Shown here in pieces: positions 31,249 through 39,808 of a DNA stretch of 64,000 bases. The notes under the pieces are model-generated. The model was not told where the DNA came from. It ran no database searches and saw nothing but the letters and a program-made list of their open reading frames with translations. The position numbers were made by a program, and so were the translations under genes. Each line of letters begins with the position of its first letter. The first letter of the stretch is position 1. Origin of the DNA: an uncultured Holophagaceae bacterium (GTDB lineage: Bacteria; Acidobacteriota; Holophagae; Holophagales; Holophagaceae). The DNA lies in assembly GCA_903913215.1 (NCBI GenBank), contig CAIWKE010000011.1:1-64000 (forward strand). Direction: 5' to 3'.

Positions 31249-32319
31249 ATGCACCAGGTTTCCTCCGCTCCAACCCGTCCGGGGCCGGGCCGTCCACTAG
31301 GACGACCCTCCACTCGCCTTACGTTTCTCCTATGGGGATTGACGACGGTCATTGCGTCATCGGTCTGGATTTGGTTCGATACGCGGAAAGCCCCTTTCCT
31401 GAGTCCCTGGATCTGGATTGCCGACATCTCTGCGGCACTGGTCATGACCACTGGGCTCGCCTGGGTCGCCCGCCTGCCCTGGTCCTGGTTCGGTTCTGAA
31501 TGGGGCTTACGACCCTTCCTCAAACGGCTGGGCATGGGTTTACTTGTTTGTGAAGCCTGGGAGGTCATCCACGTCCTTGTGGGGGTCACCCTCAGGAGAA
31601 AGGCTGGACTTCCTGTCGAGGCATGGGACCTGCTCATTCTTCAACTGTGCATTTCCGGTCCTTTCATGGTGATGTTTGGCGGCCTGATTTGGGGGCAGGA
31701 CCAGGCTGTTCAGGACCGTGAAGCCATCCGACAGGAAGCTGTTTCGGCTCAGCTCCAGGCGCTTCAAAGCCAGATCCAGCCCCATGCACTCATCAACAGT
31801 CTGAATGGTCTGGCGGAGCTGATCCACGAGGATCCGGTCCAAGCGTCCAATGTGGTTCGCGCCCTCACTCGGCTTCTACAAAATATCCATGGCTGCATCG
31901 AGAACATCACCATTCCACTCTCCAAGGAATTCCGGATCCTGGAGGATTACCTTTTCCTGGAAGGCATCAAATTGGGAGACCGGCTGCAAGTGCTTTGGGA
32001 AAGGGATCCCTCCCTTGAGCAGGTGTCCATTCCGCCCCTAGCACTGCAATGCCTCGTGGAAAATGCCCTGAAACATGGCATTGCCCCCTCGCCTCAAGGT
32101 GGTCAGGTCAGAATCCGGACGACCAGCCAGAGCGGGCGCGTCCTACTGGAAATCTGGAATACCACCGGCCCTGGCCACCAAAACGCCGGCCAGGGAACTG
32201 GACTCGGCAACCTCCGGGCGAGGCTGAACTTGATCTTTGGTGGAAGCGCCCAATTCTCTATGAGGCGTGAGGGTGATTGGACCGTTGCGACGATCGACCT
32301 AGAGCATCCGGAACCCTGA
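31249..32319 (+). CDS. LytS/YehU-like sensor histidine kinase (membrane N-terminus + His_kinase + HATPase)
   Basis: LQALQSQIQPHALINSLNGLAELI; PPLALQCLVENALKHGI; GTGLGNLRARL; several TM segments. ORF opens at 31165, 31249 start preferred. Confidence 0.9.
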   Translation: MHQVSSAPTRPGPGRPLGRPSTRLTFLLWGLTTVIASSVWIWFDTRKAPFLSPWIWIADISAALVMTTGLAWVARLPWSWFGSEWGLRPFLKRLGMGLLVCEAWEVIHVLVGVTLRRKAGLPVEAWDLLILQLCISGPFMVMFGGLIWGQDQAVQDREAIRQEAVSAQLQALQSQIQPHALINSLNGLAELIHEDPVQASNVVRALTRLLQNIHGCIENITIPLSKEFRILEDYLFLEGIKLGDRLQVLWERDPSLEQVSIPPLALQCLVENALKHGIAPSPQGGQVRIRTTSQSGRVLLEIWNTTGPGHQNAGQGTGLGNLRARLNLIFGGSAQFSMRREGDWTVATIDLEHPEP

Positions 32320-32372
32320 AGGAGGCTCTTTCCATCCCGCGCCTCATGCGCACCCATTAAGGGAGCTGAAAC

Positions 32373-33269
32373 ATGGAAATGAAGCAAGCCGTCCTGGATC
32401 TTATTCCCGGCAGGCTAGTGCGAATCTTTGCCTCGCCCTATGTGGCCGGGAAGGGCCTCATCAGTGGTATCCGGAAGGCCGAAGAGCTCCACCTCAAGCA
32501 AGGACTTTGTACCACCCTTGACCTCCTAGGCGAAGAAGTCGTCAAGGCCGAGGAGGTGAACGCGACCGTCGACCTCTATTATCGGATGATTGAAGAGGCC
32601 GCCAGCAAACCCTACATCACCATCAGCCTGAAACCCACCCAGCTCGGGATCCTCCAGGGGGAAGCCGAGTGCCAGCAAAATCTCAGGCGCATCGTGGCAC
32701 TGGCAGCGCAAAAGGGCGTTCGGGTCACGCTTGACATGGAAGACCACCTACTTACTGACGTTACGCTGCGGATGTTCAAGGCCATTCGGAGTGAATTCGA
32801 CAATTTTGGCATTGTTCTTCAAAGTCGCCTCTTCCGGACGCCTGAAGATATACAAGCTTTACACCTTCGTCCCTGCAGGGTCCGAATCTGCATAGGCATC
32901 TACCGGGAGCCCAGCGCAATCGCCTATCAAGATAAGCCGGTGATGAAACAGAAACTCCTGGAGTGTGTGAAATTGTTGCTCGACCACGGCCACTATCCGG
33001 AAATCGCGACTCACGATGAATCGCTGATTCGCAAATGCATCAACTACCTAGACAGCCTCGGTGTCCCCAAAGACGACTACGAATTCCAGATGCTCCTTGG
33101 CGTCCCACGAACGGCCTTACAACAGGAAATCGTCAAGCGCGGCCAGGTTATGCGGATCTATGTCCCTTTTGCGGAGGAATGGGAATTCGCCATCCACTAT
33201 CTTAAACGCCGGCTAGGTGCCAACCCCTTCATGCTGGGGATGGTCGTTAGAAACATTTTCAGTCGTTGA
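32373..33269 (+). CDS. Proline dehydrogenase (monofunctional PRODH family)
   Basis: ISLKPTQLGI...VRVTLDMEDHLLTDVTL...GIVLQSRLFRTPEDI...CRVRICIGIYREPSAIAYQDK...EIATHDESLI...FQMLLGVPR...MRIYVPFAEEWEFAIHYLKRRLGANP. Confidence 0.92.
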   Translation: MEMKQAVLDLIPGRLVRIFASPYVAGKGLISGIRKAEELHLKQGLCTTLDLLGEEVVKAEEVNATVDLYYRMIEEAASKPYITISLKPTQLGILQGEAECQQNLRRIVALAAQKGVRVTLDMEDHLLTDVTLRMFKAIRSEFDNFGIVLQSRLFRTPEDIQALHLRPCRVRICIGIYREPSAIAYQDKPVMKQKLLECVKLLLDHGHYPEIATHDESLIRKCINYLDSLGVPKDDYEFQMLLGVPRTALQQEIVKRGQVMRIYVPFAEEWEFAIHYLKRRLGANPFMLGMVVRNIFSR

Positions 33270-33308
33270 ATACTGCTTACTTCGTATTACCAAAAAAGTA
33301 CCAATAAC

Positions 33309-33332
33309 CAGAGGTGCCATTAGGTACCTCTA
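33309..33332. terminator. Stem-loop downstream of proline dehydrogenase
   Basis: cagaggtgcc-atta-ggtacctcta; no T-run. Confidence 0.4.
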
Positions 33333-33539
33333 GCTATTGATTAAATATCTATAAAATCACCAATCATTCATGTTGAATCTTCGTTAAACTTCGAAGAATT
33401 TTCAGTCCAGGATGAGCCTCGGCCAACAAAAGAGGCTTACCGGACTCGCCCTGGGCCTAGTGCAGCAGAATGAAGGACTGGTTGTAACGGATGAGTCCGG
33501 GTTGAGCGGAGGGTCAGGCTGAATGAGCGACGGGTAAAT

Positions 33540-34025
33540 TCATGCTTTAACTTCAAGTTCTATGACATTATTTCGAAAAATGGTCCTAAAAATGAATCTC
33601 ACCAAAGGGCCAATGAAAAATATTTGTGTGAAAAATGCAAATGGGAAGTTAAAGACCATTTTTTGAAACCAATTCGAAATAATATTCACATTGATTCCAT
33701 TATGAATGGCTGCTGCGATCAGACTCATTGCTGGACACATTATCGCAACGTTCATGGACGTTATTGCCAGAATAATTAACTCAGGTCGATCTTTTTTGGG
33801 ATCGACAAACTGGAAAGCTAGTCTCAGGGCGGCTTTATAGACGAAGGCTACCTCAAGTGAAAAAGCAAAAATGAACTCAATAGGTATTTCTTTTATCGCT
33901 ACAGGGAATACGTCATTACTCATTGATCCCATAGAAATTGCTACATTGTATATAGCAAAGGCGGTGACTGATATTGTCACCGTTATAAACATGAAAACGA
34001 TCTTTTCGAACCTTGATTGCGGCAT
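33540..34025 (-). CDS. Small membrane protein, DUF2798-like
   Basis: MPQSRFEKIVFMFITVTISVTAFAIYNVAISMG...; four hydrophobic segments; AT-rich gene. Confidence 0.7.
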   Translation of the reverse strand: MPQSRFEKIVFMFITVTISVTAFAIYNVAISMGSMSNDVFPVAIKEIPIEFIFAFSLEVAFVYKAALRLAFQFVDPKKDRPELIILAITSMNVAIMCPAMSLIAAAIHNGINVNIISNWFQKMVFNFPFAFFTQIFFIGPLVRFIFRTIFRNNVIELEVKA

Positions 34026-34367
34026 ACAATACTCCTGTGGTTATGTGAGTACTGGTGCCGTGATCAGATTTACGTGCTATGCACTACGTGTGTCGTTTTC
34101 CAGTTAACCAAATATAGCTAGTGGCTTTAAATCTGTCAATCGATGAGCCTCTTCATGCTGAGGGGAGAGCCTAACGGAGGAAGCTGACCTGACGTCAATC
34201 GGCGTCCCCCATCAGCCACCAATCGTCGTCCAAAGTGATGCCACATCCCAAGGCTTGACATGGAACAGCCTATATCAGGCGAACAACAATGTGCCCCATT
34301 TGCAGAACTGCCATCCCCACGAGTGGAGCCTCAGGAATGTTAAGGCTTGAACAAGCAGTGACCTAGC

Positions 34368-34443
34368 AGCCTGCTCCGTCTGGGTCCCAGCCATCACCCC
34401 CCTTTTGTGAGGGGCGACGGCTGGGACCCAGACGGAGCAGGCT
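34368..34443. repeat. 76-bp perfect palindrome (25-bp arms)
   Basis: agcctgctccgtctgggtcccagcc ... ggctgggacccagacggagcaggct. Confidence 0.95.
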
Positions 34444-34449
34444 AAGAAG

Positions 34450-34476
34450 AAGGCCGGCGACCGCGTCGTCGGCCTT
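34450..34476. repeat. Second stem-loop adjacent to the 76-bp palindrome
   Basis: aaggccggcgac-cgc-gtcgtcggcctt (12-bp stem, one G-T pair). Confidence 0.8.
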
Positions 34477-34607
34477 GGCCGTATAAAGCCGGGGGGCTCA
34501 AGCTTCCCCACCGGAGCGGGCAGTTGTTTCGAAGCATCCAAAGTTACTGAGGTTCTGGCATCCGGCTGCCGATAGGCATGACCTGTGTCCAATCAAAGGG
34601 GGCTTCA

Positions 34608-35039
34608 ATGTTCGTGGTGGAGATGCACCGATTGCCGCGGCCAAAATCAGGGCGGGACAACTTCGATTGCCCCATCTCCCATTGGGAAGAGCTGAAAGAT
34701 CTCGGAATGGCCTTCGGTTGGGTGCCGGCTGGTGCCATGAGAAAGGATTCAGTCATCCAGGGGGATCGGGACTACGACTATCGCCCCGGAGACTACGGAG
34801 CTACTATGCCGATCGTAGAAGCCACAGATGCCGCAGATTGGGCCAAGGCGCTTGAGCGTGCCAGCTTTCACCTGAATGAGTTGAAGGTAGATCTTCCTCC
34901 CCGTGGACCCCTTGTCCTCAACCTAGGCGAACATGAGGCCCTGAATGCCTTGGCCAACGGTGGTTTGACCCGGGGCTTTGCAGAGGAATTCAGGGCCTAC
35001 CTGCAGCGGGGTGCCTTCGACTTCGCCTGGGACGATTAG
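34608..35039 (+). CDS. Hypothetical protein
   Basis: MFVVEMHRLPRPKSGRDNFDCPISHWEELKDLGMAFGWVPAGAMRKD...; coherent composition, no recognised family. Confidence 0.55.
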   Translation: MFVVEMHRLPRPKSGRDNFDCPISHWEELKDLGMAFGWVPAGAMRKDSVIQGDRDYDYRPGDYGATMPIVEATDAADWAKALERASFHLNELKVDLPPRGPLVLNLGEHEALNALANGGLTRGFAEEFRAYLQRGAFDFAWDD

Positions 35040-35075
35040 ATTGGACGGCTGGAATTTCGAGGGCCTGGATCGCCA

Positions 35076-35462
35076 TCAGGCCTGATCCAGCATCCTCGAT
35101 ACCCTTGCCAGCATTGCATCCGAATCCGCCATGGTCTGGTAGATCATGGCGAGTTGCATTTCAACGCTACGCCGTTGTTCTCGCATGAGTTCTTGGGCCA
35201 ACCCCAGGGTATCGGTGAGTTCCCCGATGGGGGAACCCGGCTCAAGGGCGTGCTGAATTTCGCAATGCTGACTGTGGCCCTCCTTCTCATGCCCTCCACA
35301 GAATGGACACCCCAGGGGCAGGGTGCCGCCCCATTGAATGAAGCGAAGAATGGACTCCATTCGGTGTAACCTCGTCGCTACCTGCAACAACACCCTTGCC
35401 TGGCTCGCATGAGGTCCCCTTTCCAACAGAGGAAGAACAAGATCCTCGCGAGGCTCATCCAT
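35076..35462 (-). CDS. Hypothetical protein with Cys/His cluster
   Basis: CPFCGGHEKEGHSQHC putative zinc-binding motif. Confidence 0.5.
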   Translation of the reverse strand: MDEPREDLVLPLLERGPHASQARVLLQVATRLHRMESILRFIQWGGTLPLGCPFCGGHEKEGHSQHCEIQHALEPGSPIGELTDTLGLAQELMREQRRSVEMQLAMIYQTMADSDAMLARVSRMLDQA

Positions 35463-35516
35463 GGGTATCCCTCCAGGCCGTTAAGACTGCACCCATCCGC
35501 TGGAAGAGGGAGCCCC

Positions 35517-36227
35517 CTAAATCAATTCGGAATCGGAATCTTCATCAGGTTCCCAAGGGGTAAACAGGTAGCCTGCCCAGGCCGCAGCGAAGGCCCAGGA
35601 TCGCACCTGCCCTTCCGGCAGAGCGGCAAATCCACCCTGGATCTCGGCGCCGGTTACCTGCTCAAAACGGGTGTTCCCATCCATCTGAAGGGGATTCAGG
35701 ATTACCAGCGGGCCCCTGCCGAGGGCTGTCATCAATGCGCTAAATTTCGCGTGGACAAATATCAACCCCATCGAGCTCGGGCAAGCGAAGAGCTGGCATC
35801 TTCGATCCCCGGGAAACCCTCGGAGGCAGGAGAGTCGAATTCGCTTGATCAGATCCTCTACTGCTTGCCGCTCTGCTGCCTTTCGGAAGCCTTCCCGGTG
35901 GCGCTGCAGAAGGACCTTTAGCTCTCGAAGACGCTCGACCTGGTGTTGATGGGTCAGCTCCTGCTGTTCAATCCAAGACCAAAGCTCGTCCCATCGTTGC
36001 TGCACATCAGGGTGAATCCCCGGGGCCATGCACTGAGGCAGTGGTCGAGGCTCAGCCCCCGGTCCGATGAGCTTCCTCTCCAGATACACGCCGACCGGCC
36101 ACGGGGCGGTATCGCGGATCAAGCCCGCGAAGAACCCCTTGCCAGTGGCGGTCGAAGTCGAATGGCTTGATCCGTTCAGGATCGACGATTCTGCTGCCGC
36201 CGGTGTACTCCCCATCCAGACCTCCAA
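35517..36227 (-). CDS. Hypothetical protein, possibly mobilization accessory
   Basis: Same strand and overlapping the 3' end of the relaxase gene; coiled region followed by globular C-terminus. Confidence 0.5.
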   Translation of the reverse strand: MEVWMGSTPAAAESSILNGSSHSTSTATGKGFFAGLIRDTAPWPVGVYLERKLIGPGAEPRPLPQCMAPGIHPDVQQRWDELWSWIEQQELTHQHQVERLRELKVLLQRHREGFRKAAERQAVEDLIKRIRLSCLRGFPGDRRCQLFACPSSMGLIFVHAKFSALMTALGRGPLVILNPLQMDGNTRFEQVTGAEIQGGFAALPEGQVRSWAFAAAWAGYLFTPWEPDEDSDSELI

Positions 36228-36996
36228 TCAAGGCAAAGAAGCGCTTACCCGAGAGTTCTTTGACACCCAAGCGGCTGGCCGGAATCGTGAATCCTGTGCT
36301 CACCTCCCGCCAGCACACACCAATCGGATGCCCATCCCGCCACGTTGTGTTCGGCTCCCATCCCCGCCGATTCATTTCCAAGAGGACCCCCCCCTTTCGG
36401 AAGCCCGCAGCCAGCACAGCCTTAAGTTCCTCACGGAGGGCCTGCTTTCGCGTCGCCTTGCCGCGCTGGGCCACCTTCTTTTCCCGGTTGGTAGCCTTTG
36501 GGCCTTCCGATCTTCCATGGACCGACCGTGGCCGCCGCGGCGATTCGACACGGCGGTACCCATACTGAATTTCCATGCTCCTGAGGATTTTCTCAATGCG
36601 ACGGAATTCCCTGAGATGTTCACGGGAAACCCGGCCATCCGGGTGGACTCGAGTGCCGATCATATGAAAATGTGAGTTGGCCGAGTCCTGATGCTTGACG
36701 ACCACATAGGCACCCCAGCCCTTGGTCTCGGCAAAGGTGGCAGCCATTTCCAGTTCCCTGGAGGGATCTGCCCATTCTCCCGGAGCCAGGGAAATCCACC
36801 CATGTTCGATGGGATTCCGGACATCCGGTCGCAGGCGGCACAGCCAGTCGAAATGGGCGATCAGGTCTTCCTCACCCCCCACCACCAGAGTGCCCCCCAG
36901 GATGTAGCCACGCCATTCCCCTGATCCTGATTTTGCACGCAGGAGGTAGCGCACCAAGGGGGCGGCCTCGGCCATTTTGGTCAGCCCGGCGATCAT
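36052..36996 (-). CDS. Relaxase / mobilization nuclease (MobA/VirD2-like)
   Basis: MIAGLTKMAEAAPLVRYLL...; HGWISLAPGEW...; VVVKHQDSANSHFHMIGTRVHPDGRVSREHLREFRRIEKIL (H-x-H motif); ATGA overlap with mobC. Confidence 0.85.
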   Translation of the reverse strand: MIAGLTKMAEAAPLVRYLLRAKSGSGEWRGYILGGTLVVGGEEDLIAHFDWLCRLRPDVRNPIEHGWISLAPGEWADPSRELEMAATFAETKGWGAYVVVKHQDSANSHFHMIGTRVHPDGRVSREHLREFRRIEKILRSMEIQYGYRRVESPRRPRSVHGRSEGPKATNREKKVAQRGKATRKQALREELKAVLAAGFRKGGVLLEMNRRGWEPNTTWRDGHPIGVCWREVSTGFTIPASRLGVKELSGKRFFALIGGLDGEYTGGSRIVDPERIKPFDFDRHWQGVLRGLDPRYRPVAGRRVSGEEAHRTGG

Positions 36997-37445
36997 GGCA
37001 CCTGCTCCAACACCTGCCGAATCTCGACGACCGCCCGAAGGGTGTCCTCCACAGCAGCACAGGACGCGCCTTCGGAATGAAGCCGACGAATGGCCTGGTT
37101 GAGGTTCACCCCCACCCTGTTGAGTTCCCTGGCCAGGGCCATGTGCCCCTCGGATGGCAAGGGGCGACCTGCCTGTGCTCTCAGCCAGATGGCCCGCGAG
37201 AGGCTGATGCCCATCCGCCCAGCCTCTTCCGACCATTGACTGTAGTCTACGGGCCTGAGGGTGATCGTGACCTGGATGGTGCGAGCTTCTTCACGGTTTA
37301 CTCGGCGCGGTGACACGGACTCTGCCTTCCTTCCTGTTTGGAGTTCCCTGAGGTATCGAAAACGCCGATTCCTCAACCCCTTGCAGCAGCCTGCCGTCGC
37401 CATGCGAACACGTCCAGGCAAACTCAGGGGCTTGGCATGGTCCAC
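36993..37445 (-). CDS. MobC-like relaxosome protein
   Basis: ELNRVGVNLNQAIRRLHSEGASCAAVEDTLRAVVEIRQVLEQ; start possibly 37403. Confidence 0.8.
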   Translation of the reverse strand: MDHAKPLSLPGRVRMATAGCCKGLRNRRFRYLRELQTGRKAESVSPRRVNREEARTIQVTITLRPVDYSQWSEEAGRMGISLSRAIWLRAQAGRPLPSEGHMALARELNRVGVNLNQAIRRLHSEGASCAAVEDTLRAVVEIRQVLEQVP

Positions 37446-37644
37446 CAGGTGGAGGACGGATTTGGAGTTTGCACTTCGAGAGGGGATGCAGAAAGGGCAA
37501 GCAGGGCAAACCCATCCAGTGGCACCCCCTGACGGGTGTGGCCATGGGGGTTGCGCAGGGCGCCACGGATAGGCGGGGAATGTCTAGTCACTCGCCGCAT
37601 CTCCCCTGGTACCCTCGAGAAATTCATCCAACCAAGGAGCAGAA

Positions 37645-38400
37645 ATGGACCTACCAGGGCTTCAAACGCATTTGACGGCTGACAGGCGTCATAACGGGAG
37701 GCTTGAAAAATCGCCGAGAGATTCAGCGCTCAACTGCACTGACCAACTGCTGGCCATAGGCCTTGAATATTCGATGCGAAAAGCTGAAGCCGATGGCAAG
37801 GAAATTCAAATTGGAAAGGTCGAACAAGAATTGCAATGGATCGTGACTGCGTTTGAGGAAGCCCCCAGGCGAATCATGAAAATGACGAATGAACTGCGAG
37901 GCCTTCTGGTGAAGATGTCAGCCGATATGGATGTCGCACTCGGGCATGCCTCCTACAAGGAAGCGAGTGGAGACGATATAGAGGACTGGCCAGAATTCAG
38001 CCCAGAATTCAGGAAGGCTTGGGTCCAATCACGGGCACCTGAATGGCTCGGCATTGCATCCAAAGCGATGGCTGCCAGCGATGATCAAAGCCCCATGGCT
38101 GTTGAATCAGATCAGGCATCCAAGGCAGCCATGATGGTTGCATTCTCAGCCTGCATGGGATTGGCTCTTGAAGACCTAAAAGCCCTGAAAATGGTACGCG
38201 CCAAGCAGGGTGTAAAAACGATCAGTCCTCCTCTCGATCACACAGGCTGGCTTGTGCACAGTGTTGCCACGAGCGTCGTGGGATCGGGGGGAAAGCGTTC
38301 CCATGTGCTACCCATTGCCCAAGTGATCGCCGAATGGGCTGATCCTTCATGCGAATTGGGAGATCAATGGGGCAAATCCGCTTTGGCAAGGGTCAAATAA
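37645..38400 (+). CDS. Hypothetical protein
   Basis: 251 aa, coherent composition, no recognised family. Confidence 0.55.
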   Translation: MDLPGLQTHLTADRRHNGRLEKSPRDSALNCTDQLLAIGLEYSMRKAEADGKEIQIGKVEQELQWIVTAFEEAPRRIMKMTNELRGLLVKMSADMDVALGHASYKEASGDDIEDWPEFSPEFRKAWVQSRAPEWLGIASKAMAASDDQSPMAVESDQASKAAMMVAFSACMGLALEDLKALKMVRAKQGVKTISPPLDHTGWLVHSVATSVVGSGGKRSHVLPIAQVIAEWADPSCELGDQWGKSALARVK

Positions 38401-38472
38401 ATAGTAATATTTTCAACAAGTTGCACGATATTTTAAGTCGATACCCAGATCGTCCACCCTCCCGCCTTCTGG

Positions 38473-38510
38473 TCGAGGGGGGGGGGGGACGGTAGGACCC
38501 TGCCCCCCTC
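38473..38510. repeat. G12 homopolymer within a potential hairpin
   Basis: cgagggggggggggg-acggtaggaccctg-cccccctc. Confidence 0.7.
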
Positions 38511-38864
38511 AAATCCAGGAGGGCGGGCGTGCCTTCCGATTCCCTCCATTGCAGACTCCATTTGTGGCTGATGGAACAGCCCACAACGGAGACAAGATGA
38601 TCGCTTCCAACCACCCCTTCCCCATCCGCTCACCGAGCCCGGCGGCACCCATTGGCCCGCTCCTTCCACGGTTGTTTGGGCCTGGCCAGGCCATCCACCA
38701 TCGATACTCACCGGGTCCTGCGTAAAGACCCCACCCAATCTAGTTCATCGAGATGCTCCAAGGCAGGCCTTGAAGGGCTGATCCCTTAGGAGCCTCGAAA
38801 TCCCACCGCATGTCATCAGGCCATCGGCCTGGGGCGGGATTCCTTTGCCTACATGAAAGGAAAC

Positions 38865-39449
38865 ATGTCCCTGAAAAACGTTTTGATCGTTCCCCGGAGC
38901 CACACCGGACTCCCGCCCTTCGGTATCCACCAGGGGGAAGCCTACCCCATCCCACCCCCCAGCGGGATGCAGATGGTCAGCCTGGAGTCTTATGTGGATG
39001 GCTCAACCATGGTCATGAATGTCTGCCTGAACACCCCGAGTTCCTCGATGTTGCGCGCCTTTCGCAGCAGCATTCGCCTGGCGCTCTACGAAGGTCCGGA
39101 GTTGCGGGGCGGCCTCCTGCTTTTCCGCATGACGCACACCAGGGGGCTGCTTGGGATGGTGCTGGCCTGCCCCTTCAACCCGCCGAAACACGAGCAGGCG
39201 TGGCCCAAGACCCTTGATGCCTTCTACACCACCAGCCGGGTGGCGCTCCTCACCATTCTGACCGATACGGGCGTCGCTCCCCCGGTGGTTAAGGGTATCC
39301 GGCTGCTGGAATTGCCCGAGGCCTTGCGTGACCACCTGCGGGTGTTGTGGAAGGATTCCGGCGCCTACTCGAATTACGAAAAGGAATTCTGCGATGTCGT
39401 GAAGGAAAAGCCCCTGCAACAGCTCTGGCGCGAGGCGAGCAAGTTCTGA
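38865..39449 (+). CDS. Hypothetical protein
   Basis: MSLKNVLIVPRSHTGLPPFGIHQGEAYPIPPPSG...; preceded by aaggaaac. Confidence 0.6.
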   Translation: MSLKNVLIVPRSHTGLPPFGIHQGEAYPIPPPSGMQMVSLESYVDGSTMVMNVCLNTPSSSMLRAFRSSIRLALYEGPELRGGLLLFRMTHTRGLLGMVLACPFNPPKHEQAWPKTLDAFYTTSRVALLTILTDTGVAPPVVKGIRLLELPEALRDHLRVLWKDSGAYSNYEKEFCDVVKEKPLQQLWREASKF

Positions 39450-39574
39450 TCCCCGCCGCAACCCGCAACCGGACCTGAATCCAGGTCCGGTGGTTGCAGG
39501 GCGGTTTCACTCAACCCAATTCAGACTCCCGAACATCTGGCGGCTTGCCGTTCGGGATCGGTCTGCCCATTCAT

Positions 39575-39808
39575 ATGAGGATCCCAATGGATCTGTCCAA
39601 GTACCGTCTGCTCACCGTCGACCAATTCTGCGATTTGGCGAACATCACGCGTTCTCAGTTCGACGTGGAACGCCGTGCGGGTCGCCTCAAACCCATCATC
39701 CTTGGCATCCGGGCGCTCCGGATCACCTTCGAGGATTACCTGGATTGGGTGATGCTGCACAAAGCTGGAACTGCCCGCACCCCTGCGAGCAAAGGGGGCG
39801 CGCAGTGA
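39575..39808 (+). CDS. Excisionase/AlpA-like helix-turn-helix protein
   Basis: YRLLTVDQFCDLANITRSQFDVERRAGRLKPIILGIRALRITFEDYLDWV; upstream of primase-helicase with GTGA overlap. Confidence 0.7.
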   Translation: MRIPMDLSKYRLLTVDQFCDLANITRSQFDVERRAGRLKPIILGIRALRITFEDYLDWVMLHKAGTARTPASKGGAQ

